From Tardiphaga robiniae (GTDB taxonomy: Bacteria; Pseudomonadota; Alphaproteobacteria; Rhizobiales; Xanthobacteraceae), in contig NZ_LVYV01000003.1 of NCBI RefSeq assembly GCF_001618955.1, positions 124,001 to 188,000 of the forward strand: 64,000 nucleotides of DNA. The letters are read 5' to 3'. Position 1 is the stretch's first letter, and the number at the start of each line of letters is the position of its first letter. Shown here one piece after another: positions 38,216 through 48,703 of the stretch. The notes beneath the pieces are model-generated. The model worked only from the letters and a program-made list of their open reading frames with translations. It ran no database searches and was not told where the DNA came from. The position numbers and the translations under genes are program-made.

Positions 38216-38222
38216 CGTGTCC

Positions 38223-38645
38223 TCAGGACTGTTCGATTTCGGAAGCTTGTTCGATCTCTACCAGCGCGCCCGAGAAATCCTTGGGATGCAGGAACAGCAC
38301 AGGCTTGCCGTGGGCGCCGATCTTCGGCTGGCCGTCGCCAAGCACGCGCGCGCCTTCCTTGATCAGGTTGTCGCGTGCCGCGATGATATCCGGCACTTCG
38401 TAACAGATGTGATGAATGCCGCCGTCAGGGTTGCGCTCGACGAATTTGGCGATCGGCGAATCCGCGCCGAGCGGCTGGATGAACTCGATCTTGGTATTCG
38501 GCAGCGTCGCGAACACCGTGATCACGCCATGCTCCGGCAGCGGCACGGTCGCGGAAATCTCGGCGCCGAAGGCGGTGCCGTAGATCTTCGCAGCTTTCTC
38601 CGCATCGGCGACGGCAATCGCCACATGATTGAGCCGGCCCAGCAT
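38223..38645 (-). CDS. mce: Methylmalonyl-CoA epimerase
   Basis: 140-residue vicinal-oxygen-chelate fold protein that interconverts (S)- and (R)-methylmalonyl-CoA in propionate and branched-chain catabolism. Tandem beta-alpha-beta-beta-beta modules; metal ligands expected at the His of LNHVAIAV, the Gln/Glu of IEFIQPLG, the His of GGIHHICYEV and the Glu of GALVEIEQ. Start at 38645 (MLGRLNH). It lies behind rnj, a conserved but functionally unexplained neighbourhood. Confidence 0.94.
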   Translation of the reverse strand: MLGRLNHVAIAVADAEKAAKIYGTAFGAEISATVPLPEHGVITVFATLPNTKIEFIQPLGADSPIAKFVERNPDGGIHHICYEVPDIIAARDNLIKEGARVLGDGQPKIGAHGKPVLFLHPKDFSGALVEIEQASEIEQS

Positions 38646-38676
38646 GGTGTCCTCCGTAGTCTTTGTTTCTTTGCTT

Positions 38677-40341
38677 TTAGTCTTCGACCTGCAGGATGTG
38701 AACGTAGCACATCGTCTTCTTGCCCCATTGATCGGCGAGTGACGAGCGGACCGCGCGTCGCACCGACTCCGCCATCGCATCGGGATCGCGCTTGCGCGCC
38801 TTGGGCAGGTTCTCGACGACGTTGACGATGATGTCGAACACGACATCTTCCATCACCTCGCCCTTGAGGTTCTTTTCGGGAATGCCGATCAGGTCGACCG
38901 CAGGGTCATCGACCAGTTCGCCCTTCATGGTCACGGCCAGTGCCACGAAAGCACAGCCGGCAAAGGACAGCCGCCGCCGCTCGCTTACGGCGCGGGACTT
39001 GGAGTCCTCGAGAATGAGGCCATCCTTGAACATGCGGCCAGACGGCAGTTCGTCGATGACGGCAGCATCGCCGGGCGCCAGGCGCACCAGGTCGCCGTTC
39101 TTGACGATCATGGTCCGCGGCACGCCGCAGGCGCGCGCGAGCTTGGCATGCTCATGAAGATGGAGCGCCTCGCCATGGACGGGGATCAGCAGCTGCGGCC
39201 GCACCCAGGAGATCATGTCGCGCAATTCGTCGCGGCGCGGATGGCCGGACACATGCACCAGCGCATCGCGATCGGTGATCACCTCGATGCCCTGCGTGAC
39301 AAGACCGTTGATGATGGTGCCGACCGCCTTCTCATTGCCGGGAATGGTCCGCGACGAGAAGATCACCGTATCGCCCTTGTTGAGGGTCACCATCGGATGG
39401 TCGTCGCTGGCGATACGCGCCAGCGCCGCGCGCGCTTCACCCTGGCTGCCCGTGCACAGCGCCACCACCTTGTCCGGCGGGAAATGGCCGTAATAGTCGG
39501 CGTTGCGGAACGCCGGCAGTCCATCGAGATAACCGCATTCGCGGGCCACCTGCACGACGCGCTCCATAGCGCGGCCGACCAACACCACTTCGCGGCCCGC
39601 GGCCTGCGCCGCTTCGGCAACGGCCCGCAACCGCGCCACGTTCGATGCAAAAGTCGTGACGGCGACGCGGCCCTTGGCAGCCTTCACCAGTTTGGTGAGC
39701 GTGGCGGCAACCTCCGTTTCGGACGGTGAGCGGCCATCGCGCACCGCATTCGTGGAGTCGCCGATGATGGCCAGCACGCCGGCATCGCCGAGTTCGCGCA
39801 GCCGCTTTTCGTCGGTTGGCAGGCCGATGATCGGCGTCGGGTCAATCTTCCAATCACCGGTATGCAGCACGGTGCCGAGCGGCGTGTGCAGCGCGATGGC
39901 GTGGGATTCCGGAATCGAATGCGCAACCGGAATGAATTCGAGATCGAACGGGCCGAGATTGATGCGGCCGCCCGATGGCACCACGGTGACGGGGATCTTC
40001 GGCGGATTGCGCTCGCTGGCGCATTTGGCTTCAAACAATGCGGCGCTGAACTGCGTCGCATAGATCGGGCATTTCAGCTTGGGCCACAGGTCGATAATGG
40101 CGCCGAAGTGATCCTCATGGGCGTGGGTGAGGACGAGACCGACGAGGTTCTTCTTTTCCTTTTCCAGGAAGCGCACGTCGGGCATCACCAGATCGATGCC
40201 GGGCAGATGTTCCTCGTCACCGAAATAGACGCCGAGGTCGATCGCCAGCCACTTCCCGGCCAGGCCATAGATCGACAGGTTCATGCCAATCTGGCCGACG
40301 CCTCCCAGCGGTGCGAAGGTCAATTCGTTGGGTCGCGTCAT
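38677..40341 (-). CDS. rnj: Ribonuclease J
   Basis: 554-residue metallo-beta-lactamase/beta-CASP ribonuclease, with both endonuclease and 5'-3' exonuclease activity in relatives. Motif 2 is THAHEDH at residues 72-78, with the further metal ligands in PVAHSIPESHAIALH and the beta-CASP motifs in VSGHPRRDELRDMISW and LIPVHGEALHLHEHA. Start at 40341 (MTRPNELTF) overlaps the birA stop by four bases. Confidence 0.95.
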   Translation of the reverse strand: MTRPNELTFAPLGGVGQIGMNLSIYGLAGKWLAIDLGVYFGDEEHLPGIDLVMPDVRFLEKEKKNLVGLVLTHAHEDHFGAIIDLWPKLKCPIYATQFSAALFEAKCASERNPPKIPVTVVPSGGRINLGPFDLEFIPVAHSIPESHAIALHTPLGTVLHTGDWKIDPTPIIGLPTDEKRLRELGDAGVLAIIGDSTNAVRDGRSPSETEVAATLTKLVKAAKGRVAVTTFASNVARLRAVAEAAQAAGREVVLVGRAMERVVQVARECGYLDGLPAFRNADYYGHFPPDKVVALCTGSQGEARAALARIASDDHPMVTLNKGDTVIFSSRTIPGNEKAVGTIINGLVTQGIEVITDRDALVHVSGHPRRDELRDMISWVRPQLLIPVHGEALHLHEHAKLARACGVPRTMIVKNGDLVRLAPGDAAVIDELPSGRMFKDGLILEDSKSRAVSERRRLSFAGCAFVALAVTMKGELVDDPAVDLIGIPEKNLKGEVMEDVVFDIIVNVVENLPKARKRDPDAMAESVRRAVRSSLADQWGKKTMCYVHILQVED

Positions 40342-41156
40342 TTGCGTGCTGTCCTTGTCGACGCGGCCGATCCGAAATGAACGTCGCCGGCGGTAATAGG
40401 GATTCGCCGGCGATCCGCTGTCGCGACAATCATACAACCGGCCTCATCAATGGTGTCGAAAATTCCCGAAATCGTCTGTACCCCGTTGTCCACGGACACC
40501 GGCTGACCGATCCCTGCTGCGCGTTCCAACCACTGTCGCCGGATCTCGGCAAACCCGCGGCCGGAATCCCAGATGCCGCGCATCTCCTGCCAGGTGTCCG
40601 AAAGCGCCGCAAACAGGTCTTCGGCGCTGGCGCTGACGCCCATCGCATGCAGGCAAGCAACCGGATAAGGCATATTGTCGGGGGCCGCCACCACATTGGT
40701 GCCGATGCCGACGACAACAGCAAGCTGGCCGTTCGGCGCTGCCTCCGCCTCCAGATTCATTCCGACAAGCTTATGTCCGCCAGCCAGAACGTCGTTCGGC
40801 CATTTCAGCCGATAGTCATTCGCGGCCGACTGCGGCGCCCGCATCGCAGCTTCGACGCTGATCTGTCGGAGTGCCTTCTCAACGGCAACGCCAGCGGCGA
40901 AGCCCAGTGTCGCCGCAACTGACGGCGTCACATCAAGAACTTCCAGAACCGAACTGGCGAGGTTCCCGCGGGGAGCGACCCACGGCCGATGCCGTCGCCC
41001 ACGTCCCGCGGTCTGTTCCGTTGTGACAAACCACATCGGACCGCGCTCGCCTGTGCGCGCGCGGTCCATGGCTTCAGTATTGGTCGAACCGGTTGAGTCG
41101 AATGCGGCGAGCTTCGTGCCCGCCGCGAGGGCTCGGGGACCGAGCGAAAATACCAT
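40338..41156 (-). CDS. birA: Biotin--[acetyl-CoA-carboxylase] ligase
   Basis: 272 residues. Adenylates biotin and attaches it to carrier proteins. Catalytic domain with TGSTNTEAMDRAR, TTEQTAGRGRRHRPWVAPRG (the biotin-binding GRGRR loop) and LKWPNDVLAGGHKLVGMNLE. It has no N-terminal helix-turn-helix, so unlike E. coli BirA it is not a repressor. It follows the nuoN stop directly (one residue pair apart), so it is read with the complex I operon. Confidence 0.94.
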   Translation of the reverse strand: MVFSLGPRALAAGTKLAAFDSTGSTNTEAMDRARTGERGPMWFVTTEQTAGRGRRHRPWVAPRGNLASSVLEVLDVTPSVAATLGFAAGVAVEKALRQISVEAAMRAPQSAANDYRLKWPNDVLAGGHKLVGMNLEAEAAPNGQLAVVVGIGTNVVAAPDNMPYPVACLHAMGVSASAEDLFAALSDTWQEMRGIWDSGRGFAEIRRQWLERAAGIGQPVSVDNGVQTISGIFDTIDEAGCMIVATADRRRIPITAGDVHFGSAASTRTARK

Positions 41157-42593
41157 CTAGAACAGCGACTTCGCTGCGAATGCCGCCGCGCTGACCAGAG
41201 GCGCCGGATAGACGAAGAACAGCACGTTGAAGAGACCCGCGACAGCCAGCACCGTGCGCAGTTCAACGCGCATCGGATCGAGCTTCCCGACCGGCTCGTC
41301 GAAATACATGAGCTTCACGATGGACAGGTAGTAGAACGCGCCCACCACGCTGGCCAACACACCGACCACGGCCAGTACGAACAGGCCCGACTTGATGGCC
41401 GCCATGAAGACGTAGAACTTGCCGAAGAAACCGGCCAGCGGCGGCACGCCTGCCAGCGAGAACAGGAACATCGCGAAGAAGAAGGCGATGATCGGATTGG
41501 TGCGCGACAGGCCAGCGAAATCCTTGATCGTCTCAACAGGCTGGCCACCCCGCTTCATGGTCAGGATGATGGCGAAGGTGCCGAGGGTCATCGCGACATA
41601 GATCGCGATATAGACCAGCACGCCCTGCGCCCCCTCCTGCGTGCCGGCGGCAAGACCGACCAGCGCAAAGCCCATATGGCCGATCGACGAATAGGCCATC
41701 AGGCGCTTGATGTTAGACTGGCCGATGGCGGCGAACGAGCCCAGTACCATCGAGGCCAGCGACACGAACACCACGACCTGCTGCCATTGCACGACAATGC
41801 CTGGGAACGCCGTCAGCGTGACCCGGGTGAACACAGCGAGTGCTGCAACCTTCGGGGCCGAGGCGAAGAAGGCGGTAACGGGCGTCGGTGCGCCTTCGTA
41901 GACATCGGGCGTCCACATGTGGAACGGCACAGCCGAAACCTTGAAACAGAGGCCGGCAAGCAAAAACACCAGCCCGAACACCAGGCCGATACTGCCGGTC
42001 TTGGCTTCGGCGGCGATGCCGGCGAAGGACACCGTGCCGGTAAAGCCGTAGATCATAGAAGCGCCGTAGAGCAGCATACCGGACGACAGCGCGCCCAGCA
42101 CGAAATACTTCAGGCCGGCTTCGGTCGACTTTGCATTGTCGCGGTTGGAGGCTGCGACGACATAGAGCGCAAGGCTCATCAGTTCGAGGCCGAGATACAG
42201 CATGATCAGGTCGCCGGCCGAGATCAGCACCATCATGCCGAGCGTCGAGAGCAGCACCAGGATGGCGTATTCGAAAATGCGACGGGACTGGTCCGCGAGG
42301 AATTCGCGCGACAGGATCAACGTCACGGCCGACGCGATGATCGCCAGCACCTTCAGGAAACGCGCATAGTCATCGACGATGAAGCTGCCGCCGAAGGTGA
42401 CATGCTTGCCGGCGGGCAGCATGATTTCAGCCGCACCGACCACCACCAGCAGGCAGACGGCAAGCGTGGTGACCAGGCCCGTGACCTTCGGTCCGTTGAA
42501 GGCACCGATCATCAGCAGCACCATGGCCCCAACCGCGAGCATCAGCTCCGGCAGTACGGGCAGCAGGGAATATCCGGCGGTCGTAATCGTCAT
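41157..42593 (-). CDS. nuoN: NADH-quinone oxidoreductase subunit N
   Basis: Antiporter-like proton channel subunit of complex I, 478 residues, about 14 membrane helices. Key conserved residues lie in SLGLELMSLALYVVAA-type helix 5 (here LYLGLELMSLALYV with the essential Glu), the lysine in helix 7-8 and MAYSSIGHMGFALVG. Last structural nuo gene; 25 bases after nuoM. Confidence 0.96.
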   Translation of the reverse strand: MTITTAGYSLLPVLPELMLAVGAMVLLMIGAFNGPKVTGLVTTLAVCLLVVVGAAEIMLPAGKHVTFGGSFIVDDYARFLKVLAIIASAVTLILSREFLADQSRRIFEYAILVLLSTLGMMVLISAGDLIMLYLGLELMSLALYVVAASNRDNAKSTEAGLKYFVLGALSSGMLLYGASMIYGFTGTVSFAGIAAEAKTGSIGLVFGLVFLLAGLCFKVSAVPFHMWTPDVYEGAPTPVTAFFASAPKVAALAVFTRVTLTAFPGIVVQWQQVVVFVSLASMVLGSFAAIGQSNIKRLMAYSSIGHMGFALVGLAAGTQEGAQGVLVYIAIYVAMTLGTFAIILTMKRGGQPVETIKDFAGLSRTNPIIAFFFAMFLFSLAGVPPLAGFFGKFYVFMAAIKSGLFVLAVVGVLASVVGAFYYLSIVKLMYFDEPVGKLDPMRVELRTVLAVAGLFNVLFFVYPAPLVSAAAFAAKSLF

Positions 42594-42618
42594 TGCGCGT
42601 TATCCTGATCTGCTGCGG

Positions 42619-44136
42619 TCATTGCAGCAGCGCGGCTGCCTTCACGGCAGACGTTGCAGCAGCGTAATTGTTAACGAGGAGCTGGATCGAAGCCGCCGAC
42701 ATGTCGAGCACCGGCTTCGGATAGACTCCGAACAGAATGGTGAGAATGACCAGCGGCACCAGCACCAGGCCTTCCCGGAACGTGATGTCCTTGATGCCCT
42801 GCAGCGCCGGCTTGGTCAGTTCACCGAACACGACCTTGCGGTACAGCCACAGTGCATAGGCCGCCGACAGGATTACGCCGATGCTGGCGAATGTCGCCGT
42901 TGGGATCGAGACCTTGAAGGTGCCGATCAGCGTCAGGAATTCACCGACGAAGCCGGAGGTGCCGGGCAGACCGACATTGGCCATGGTGAACACCATGAAC
43001 AGCGCCGCATAGATCGGCATCCGGTTGACGAGGCCGCCATAGGCCGCGATCTCGCGGGTATGCAGGCGGTCGTAGACGACGCCGACGCAGAGGAACAGAG
43101 CGCCCGACACGATGCCGTGCGACACCATCTGGAACACTGCGCCGGAGACGCCCTGTGTCGTGCCGGCGAAGATGCCCATGGTCACATAGCCCATATGCGC
43201 GACCGACGAGTAGGCGATCAGCTTCTTGATATCTTCCTGCATCAGCGCGACCAGCGACGTGTAGACGATCGCGATCACGGAGAGCGTCCAGACCATCGGT
43301 GCGAAATAGAGAGAGGCATCCGGGAACATCGGCAGCGAGAAGCGCAGGAAGCCGTAACCGCCCATCTTCAGCATGATCGCGGCCAGCACGACTGAACCTG
43401 CCGTCGGCGCTTCCACATGCGCGTCAGGCAGCCAGGTGTGTACCGGCCACATCGGCATCTTGACCGCGAAGGACGCGAAGAATGCCAGCCACGCCCATGT
43501 CTGCAGGCTGCGCGGCACGGCGGTGTGCATCAGCGTCGGGATATCGGTCGTCCCGGCGTTCCAGTACAGCGCCATGATGGCCAGCAGCATCAGCACCGAG
43601 CCGAGGAACGTGTAGAGGAAGAACTTGAACGAGGCGTAGACGCGGCGCGGGCCGCCCCAGATGCCGATGATCAGGAACATCGGGATCAGGCCGCCTTCGA
43701 AGAACAGATAGAACAGCACCAGATCCAGCGCCGAGAAGGTGCCGATCATCAGCGTTTCCAGGAACAGGAACGCGATCATGTATTCGCGAACGCGCTTGGT
43801 GACCGACTTCCAGCTGCACAGGATGCAGAACGGCATCAGGGCCGTGGTCAGGATCACGAAGGGCAGCGAAATGCCGTCCACACCCATATGGTAGTTGATG
43901 GTCGCGGCCAGCCACGGCGCCTTTTCGACAAACTGGAAGTCGCCGTTCGACGGATCGAAGCGCATCACCAGGATCAGCGAGACCGCAAAAGTGATCAGCG
44001 TGGTCCAGAGCGCGATCCAGCGGGCGTTGCCCTGCGCAGCCTCGTCATCGCCGCGGCTGAGATAAATCAGGATCGCGCCGACGATCGGCAGGAAAGTGAC
44101 GACCGAAAGAACCGGCCATGTCATGACGGACGCCAT
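42619..44136 (-). CDS. nuoM: NADH-quinone oxidoreductase subunit M
   Basis: 505-residue antiporter-like subunit of the complex I membrane arm. Landmarks are [20 protein letters not shown] (essential Glu of helix 5), [23 protein letters not shown], and [18 protein letters not shown]. It starts two bases after the nuoL stop. Confidence 0.97.
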   Translation of the reverse strand: MASVMTWPVLSVVTFLPIVGAILIYLSRGDDEAAQGNARWIALWTTLITFAVSLILVMRFDPSNGDFQFVEKAPWLAATINYHMGVDGISLPFVILTTALMPFCILCSWKSVTKRVREYMIAFLFLETLMIGTFSALDLVLFYLFFEGGLIPMFLIIGIWGGPRRVYASFKFFLYTFLGSVLMLLAIMALYWNAGTTDIPTLMHTAVPRSLQTWAWLAFFASFAVKMPMWPVHTWLPDAHVEAPTAGSVVLAAIMLKMGGYGFLRFSLPMFPDASLYFAPMVWTLSVIAIVYTSLVALMQEDIKKLIAYSSVAHMGYVTMGIFAGTTQGVSGAVFQMVSHGIVSGALFLCVGVVYDRLHTREIAAYGGLVNRMPIYAALFMVFTMANVGLPGTSGFVGEFLTLIGTFKVSIPTATFASIGVILSAAYALWLYRKVVFGELTKPALQGIKDITFREGLVLVPLVILTILFGVYPKPVLDMSAASIQLLVNNYAAATSAVKAAALLQ

Positions 44137-44138
44137 TG

Positions 44139-46217
44139 TTACTGGCCCCCCAGGCCGAAGATGAACCAGGTGATCAACCCGGCGACGCCGATCAGCATCG
44201 CGAAGGCATAGTGATAGAGGTAGCCGGTCTGCAGCTTGACCACGCCGCGCGTGATATTGAGCACGCGGGCCGAGACACCATCAGGCCCGAGGCCGTCGAT
44301 GATCATGCCGTCGCCCTTCTTCCAGAGGAAGTGGCCGATCCACTTGGCCGGGCGAACGAAGATGATCTCGTAGAGCTCGTCGAAGTACCACTTGTTGAGC
44401 AGGAACTTGTAGAGCAGCGGATGCTGGTTCGCGAGCTCGACAGGCAGGTAGGGTTTGCGAACATAGAACAGATACGAAATCAGGAAACCGAGCACCATCA
44501 TCACGGTCGGCACATAGGGCACCCAGCCGGGAATGTGGTGCATCTCCTCGATGATGTGCGGGTTCATCTTCAGCGATTCCCGGAAGAACTCGCCGACATG
44601 ATGACCAGCAAACAGCTCCTTGAACGGGAAGCCGGCGGCGAACGATCCGATGCCCAGCACGGCCAGCGGGACCAGCATCCACAGCGGCGCTTCATGTGCG
44701 GCATCGTAATGCTTCTTGTCGTGCGGCTCGCCATGGAACGTCTTGAACACCAGACGCCATGAATAGAACGAGGTCAGCAAGGCCGCGACGACGGTCATCA
44801 GGAAGCCGTAGAAGGCGAACGGATTGTGCGAGGCGTAAGCCGCTTCGATGATCGCGTCCTTCGAGAAGTAGCCGGCCGTGAACGGGAATCCGGTCAGCGC
44901 CAGTGTGCCGATGGTCATCATCGCATAAGTGAACGGGATCTTGTTCCACAGGCCACCCATCTTCCGGATGTCCTGCTCGTGATGCATCGCGTAGATCACC
45001 GAGCCCGAGCCTAGGAACAACAGAGCCTTGAAGAAGGCGTGCGTGAACAGGTGGAACATGGCGACCGAGTAAGCCCCCGTCCCCAGTGCCACGAACATGT
45101 AACCGAGCTGCGAACAGGTCGAGTAAGCGACGATGCGCTTGATGTCGTTCTGCACCAGACCGATAGTCGCCGCGAAGAACGCCGTGGTCGCGCCGACCAG
45201 CATCACGACGGCCTGCGCGTTCGGCGCGAGCTCGAACAGCGGCGACATGCGCGCCACCATGAACACGCCCGCGGTGACCATGGTCGCCGCGTGGATCAGC
45301 GCCGACACAGGCGTCGGGCCTTCCATCGCGTCCGGCAACCAGGTGTGCAGCAGGAACTGGGCTGACTTGCCCATGGCGCCGACGAACAGCAGCAGACAGG
45401 TCAGTGTCAGCGCATCGGCGTGCCAGCCGAAGAAGTTGATCGTCTTGCCGGTCAGGCTAGGCGCGCTGGCGAAGATGGTGTCGAGATCGGTCGAGCCAAC
45501 CAGCATGAACAGCGCGAAGATGCCGAGCAGGAAGCCGAAGTCGCCGACGCGGTTGACGACGAACGCCTTGATCGCCGCCGCATTGGCCGAGGGCTTCTTG
45601 AACCAGAAACCGATCAGCAGGTAGCTGGCCAGACCCACGCCTTCCCAGCCGAAGAACAGCTGCAGCAGGTTATCCGCCGTCACCAGCATCAGCATCATGA
45701 AGGTGAACAGCGACAGATACGCCATGAAGCGCGGCCGGTTCGGATCATCTTCCATATAGCCGAGCGAATAGATGTGCACGAGCGACGACACCGTGGTGAC
45801 GACGACCAGCATCACGGCGGTCAGCGTATCGACGCGCAGCGTCCAGGACAGCTGCAGGTCGCCCGAATTGATCCAGTTCAGCAGCACGATACGGGCATCG
45901 TGATGCATGAAGGCGACGTCCACGAAGGTCATCCAGGACAGCACCGCCGACACCACCAGCAGACCGGCGGTGATCAGCTCGGCCGCACGCGAGCCGAGCG
46001 CGGCCGGCTCGGCAACATGGTGATGGTCGTCGTGATCATCGTGACCATGATCGTCATGCCCATGCGCAGCATGTGCGCTGGCATCGCCGTGACCGTGGTC
46101 GTCATGCGCATGGTCCATCTCGTCGCCGCTCGGATTACGCCCATGCGCACCCAGGATGGCGATGAAGCCGGCGATCAGCGCGCCGATCAGCGGCAGGAAT
46201 ACAAGAGCCTGAATCAT
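44139..46217 (-). CDS. nuoL: NADH-quinone oxidoreductase subunit L with a His/Asp-rich loop
   Basis: 692-residue distal antiporter-like subunit carrying the long lateral helix at its C-terminus. Landmarks are [39 protein letters not shown] and [20 protein letters not shown]. Unusual: between membrane helix 1 (residues 2-24) and helix 2, residues 35-67 contain 13 His and 10 Asp with little else, a potential metal-binding loop absent from E. coli NuoL. Everything else looks standard. Confidence 0.97.
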   Translation of the reverse strand: MIQALVFLPLIGALIAGFIAILGAHGRNPSGDEMDHAHDDHGHGDASAHAAHGHDDHGHDDHDDHHHVAEPAALGSRAAELITAGLLVVSAVLSWMTFVDVAFMHHDARIVLLNWINSGDLQLSWTLRVDTLTAVMLVVVTTVSSLVHIYSLGYMEDDPNRPRFMAYLSLFTFMMLMLVTADNLLQLFFGWEGVGLASYLLIGFWFKKPSANAAAIKAFVVNRVGDFGFLLGIFALFMLVGSTDLDTIFASAPSLTGKTINFFGWHADALTLTCLLLFVGAMGKSAQFLLHTWLPDAMEGPTPVSALIHAATMVTAGVFMVARMSPLFELAPNAQAVVMLVGATTAFFAATIGLVQNDIKRIVAYSTCSQLGYMFVALGTGAYSVAMFHLFTHAFFKALLFLGSGSVIYAMHHEQDIRKMGGLWNKIPFTYAMMTIGTLALTGFPFTAGYFSKDAIIEAAYASHNPFAFYGFLMTVVAALLTSFYSWRLVFKTFHGEPHDKKHYDAAHEAPLWMLVPLAVLGIGSFAAGFPFKELFAGHHVGEFFRESLKMNPHIIEEMHHIPGWVPYVPTVMMVLGFLISYLFYVRKPYLPVELANQHPLLYKFLLNKWYFDELYEIIFVRPAKWIGHFLWKKGDGMIIDGLGPDGVSARVLNITRGVVKLQTGYLYHYAFAMLIGVAGLITWFIFGLGGQ

Positions 46218-46224
46218 TGTTGGC

Positions 46225-46533
46225 TCAGCCCTTCATCAGATTGACGTCTTCAACCGCGATCGAGCCGCGGTTGCGGAAATAGACCACCAACACGGCGAGA
46301 CCGATCGCTGCTTCCGCAGCGGCCACGGTCAGCACCAGCAGCGCGAACACCTGGCCCACGATGTCGCCGAGGAAGGTCGAGAACGCCACCATGTTGATGT
46401 TGACGGCGAGCAGGATCAGCTCGATCGACATCAGGATGACGATGATGTTCTTGCGGTTCAGGAAGATGCCGAGAATGCCCAGCGTGAACAGAATCGCTGC
46501 GACCGCCAGATAGTGTCCGAGACCGATCGTCAT
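46225..46533 (-). CDS. nuoK: NADH-quinone oxidoreductase subunit K
   Basis: 102 residues, three membrane helices, with the conserved membrane glutamates in [15 protein letters not shown] and [15 protein letters not shown] (proton path residues). It overlaps the nuoJ stop by four bases and precedes nuoL by seven. Confidence 0.97.
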   Translation of the reverse strand: MTIGLGHYLAVAAILFTLGILGIFLNRKNIIVILMSIELILLAVNINMVAFSTFLGDIVGQVFALLVLTVAAAEAAIGLAVLVVYFRNRGSIAVEDVNLMKG

Positions 46534-47168
46534 TTGACCCAGCTCCCCGCGTCGGCGTCCTGCAGGCCCTGCCCGGTCGCGACCTTGCGCACTTCCATCG
46601 CCAGTTCCGGATTGCGCGCGTTCTGAACATTGATGTCCTGGCGCCGCACTTTGACCTTGTGACGCAGCGTCAGCACGATCGCGCCGATCATCGCCACCAG
46701 CAGCACCATGCCGGCCAGCTGGAAGTAATGGATGTACTTCGTATAGAGCACGAGGCCGAGCGCCTCGGTATTGCTCACATTCGTCGGGATGGCCGCCGTG
46801 ATCGACTTGGTGACGTTCGGGTTCATCACCCAGCCACCTGCGACCAGCAGCAATTCGGCCAGGAAGATCGCACCGATCACGAGACCAAACGGCAGATACT
46901 GGATGAAGCCTTCGCGCAGCTGCGTGAAGTCGACGTCGAGCATCATGATGACGAACAGGAACAGCACCGCGACGGCGCCGACATAGACGACTATCAGCAG
47001 CATCGCGAGGAATTCGGCACCCATCAGCACGAACAGGCCCGAGGCATTGACGAAGGCCAGGATCAGGAACAGCACGGAATGCACGGGATTGCGCGAGGCA
47101 ATCACCATGACCGCGGAAGCCACGCAGATGCTGGCGAACAGATAGAAGAACAGTGCGGGAAGGATCAT
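46530..47168 (-). CDS. nuoJ: NADH-quinone oxidoreductase subunit J
   Basis: 212 residues, five membrane helices (first [20 protein letters not shown]), with the conserved [19 protein letters not shown] in helix 3 that contains the pi-bulge region. A hydrophilic C-terminal tail of about 50 residues follows helix 5. Nine bases after nuoI. Confidence 0.96.
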   Translation of the reverse strand: MILPALFFYLFASICVASAVMVIASRNPVHSVLFLILAFVNASGLFVLMGAEFLAMLLIVVYVGAVAVLFLFVIMMLDVDFTQLREGFIQYLPFGLVIGAIFLAELLLVAGGWVMNPNVTKSITAAIPTNVSNTEALGLVLYTKYIHYFQLAGMVLLVAMIGAIVLTLRHKVKVRRQDINVQNARNPELAMEVRKVATGQGLQDADAGSWVK

Positions 47169-47177
47169 CTGGTCACC

Positions 47178-47666
47178 TTACCGGTACGGCGCGTCGAGTT
47201 CGATTGACTTCGCAATCTCGCGCTCCCAGCGGTCGCCGTTGGCGAGCAATTTCGCCTTGTCATAATAGAGTTCCTCACGCGTCTCGGTGGCGAACTCGAA
47301 GTTCGGTCCCTCGACGATCGCATCCACCGGACAGGCCTCCTGGCACAGTCCGCAATAGATGCATTTCACCATGTCGATGTCGTAGCGCACGGTACGGCGC
47401 GTACCATCGTTGCGGCGCGGGCCGGCTTCGATGGTGATGGCCTGTGCCGGACACACCGCTTCGCAGAGCTTGCAGGCGATGCAGCGCTCTTCGCCGTTCG
47501 GATAGCGGCGTAGCGCATGCTCACCGCGGAAACGCGGCGAGATCGGCCCTTTCTCGAACGGATAGTTCAGCGTCGGCTTCGGTTTGAAAAAATACCGCAT
47601 GGCGAGGATGAACGCCGAGACGAACTCCGCCAGCAGAAGCGAATGAGCTGTTGCCCTGATATTCAT
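47178..47666 (-). CDS. nuoI: NADH-quinone oxidoreductase subunit I
   Basis: 162 residues from MNIRATAHS (start 47666). Carries the N6a and N6b [4Fe-4S] clusters in two ferredoxin motifs, [14 protein letters not shown] and [14 protein letters not shown], and an N-terminal amphipathic segment that docks the peripheral arm to the membrane. Seven bases after nuoH. Confidence 0.97.
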   Translation of the reverse strand: MNIRATAHSLLLAEFVSAFILAMRYFFKPKPTLNYPFEKGPISPRFRGEHALRRYPNGEERCIACKLCEAVCPAQAITIEAGPRRNDGTRRTVRYDIDMVKCIYCGLCQEACPVDAIVEGPNFEFATETREELYYDKAKLLANGDRWEREIAKSIELDAPYR

Positions 47667-47673
47667 AGTGACC

Positions 47674-48699
47674 TCATTTCGGAGCAAGGCCCCCGAATTG
47701 CAGCACGGCAGCGACGATGATGACGTACGCCAACGACAGCGGCAGAAACACCTTCCAGCCCAGACGCATCAGCTGGTCGTAGCGGTAGCGCGGCACGATC
47801 GCCTTCGCCATCGCAATCAGGAAGAACATGAACATCACCTTGAGGGCGAACCAGATGATGCCTGGCACCCAGGTGAATGGCGCGAACGGGATCGGCGACA
47901 GCCAGCCGCCAAGGAACAGGATCGTTGCCAGCGCGCACATGGTGACGATGGCGACATATTCACCGAGCATGAACAGCAGATACGGGGTCGAGCCGTATTC
48001 GGTCATGAAGCCCGCGACCAGTTCCGATTCCGCTTCGACGAGGTCGAAGGGGGGACGGTTGGTTTCAGCCAGCGCCGAGACATAGAAGATCACGAACATT
48101 GGGAACAGCGGGATCCAGTACCAGCCGAGAATGCCCCACTTCGAATTCTGCGCGGCGACGATGTCCGTCAGGTTCAGCGAACCGACGCAGAGCAAGACGG
48201 TGATGATGACGAAGCCAATCGAAACTTCGTAGGACACCATCTGCGCGGCGGCGCGCAGCGCCGACAGGAACGGATATTTCGAGTTCGACGACCAGCCGGC
48301 CATGATGATGCCGTAGACCGACAGCGACGAGATCGCGAAGATATAGAGCACGCCGACATTGATGTCGGAGATCACCCAGCCGAGATCCATCGGGATCACC
48401 GCCCAGGCCGCCAGCGCGAGCACGCAGGACACCAGCGGCGCCAGCAGGAACACGCCCTTGTTGGAGCTGGAAGGAACCACGGGCTCCTTCAACACGAATT
48501 TCAACAAGTCCGCGAAGGATTGCAGCAGGCCGAATGGCCCGACCACGTTGGGGCCACGGCGGATCTGTACCGCCGCCCAGATCTTGCGGTCAGCCAGCAG
48601 GATGTAGGCAATCGCAATCAAGAGCACCACGAGCACAAGGAGGCTCTGCGCGACCATGATGATCAGCGGCCACAGGGTGCTTGTCCAGAATTCAGCCAT
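47674..48699 (-). CDS. nuoH: NADH-quinone oxidoreductase subunit H
   Basis: 341 residues, eight or nine membrane helices, forms the quinone-binding chamber with NuoB and NuoD. Landmarks: [20 protein letters not shown] near the N-terminus and [20 protein letters not shown], the acidic loop of the E-channel. Ends PKGLAP-like (GGLAPK). Confidence 0.97.
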   Translation of the reverse strand: MAEFWTSTLWPLIIMVAQSLLVLVVLLIAIAYILLADRKIWAAVQIRRGPNVVGPFGLLQSFADLLKFVLKEPVVPSSSNKGVFLLAPLVSCVLALAAWAVIPMDLGWVISDINVGVLYIFAISSLSVYGIIMAGWSSNSKYPFLSALRAAAQMVSYEVSIGFVIITVLLCVGSLNLTDIVAAQNSKWGILGWYWIPLFPMFVIFYVSALAETNRPPFDLVEAESELVAGFMTEYGSTPYLLFMLGEYVAIVTMCALATILFLGGWLSPIPFAPFTWVPGIIWFALKVMFMFFLIAMAKAIVPRYRYDQLMRLGWKVFLPLSLAYVIIVAAVLQFGGLAPK

Positions 48700-48703
48700 C
48701 GGT

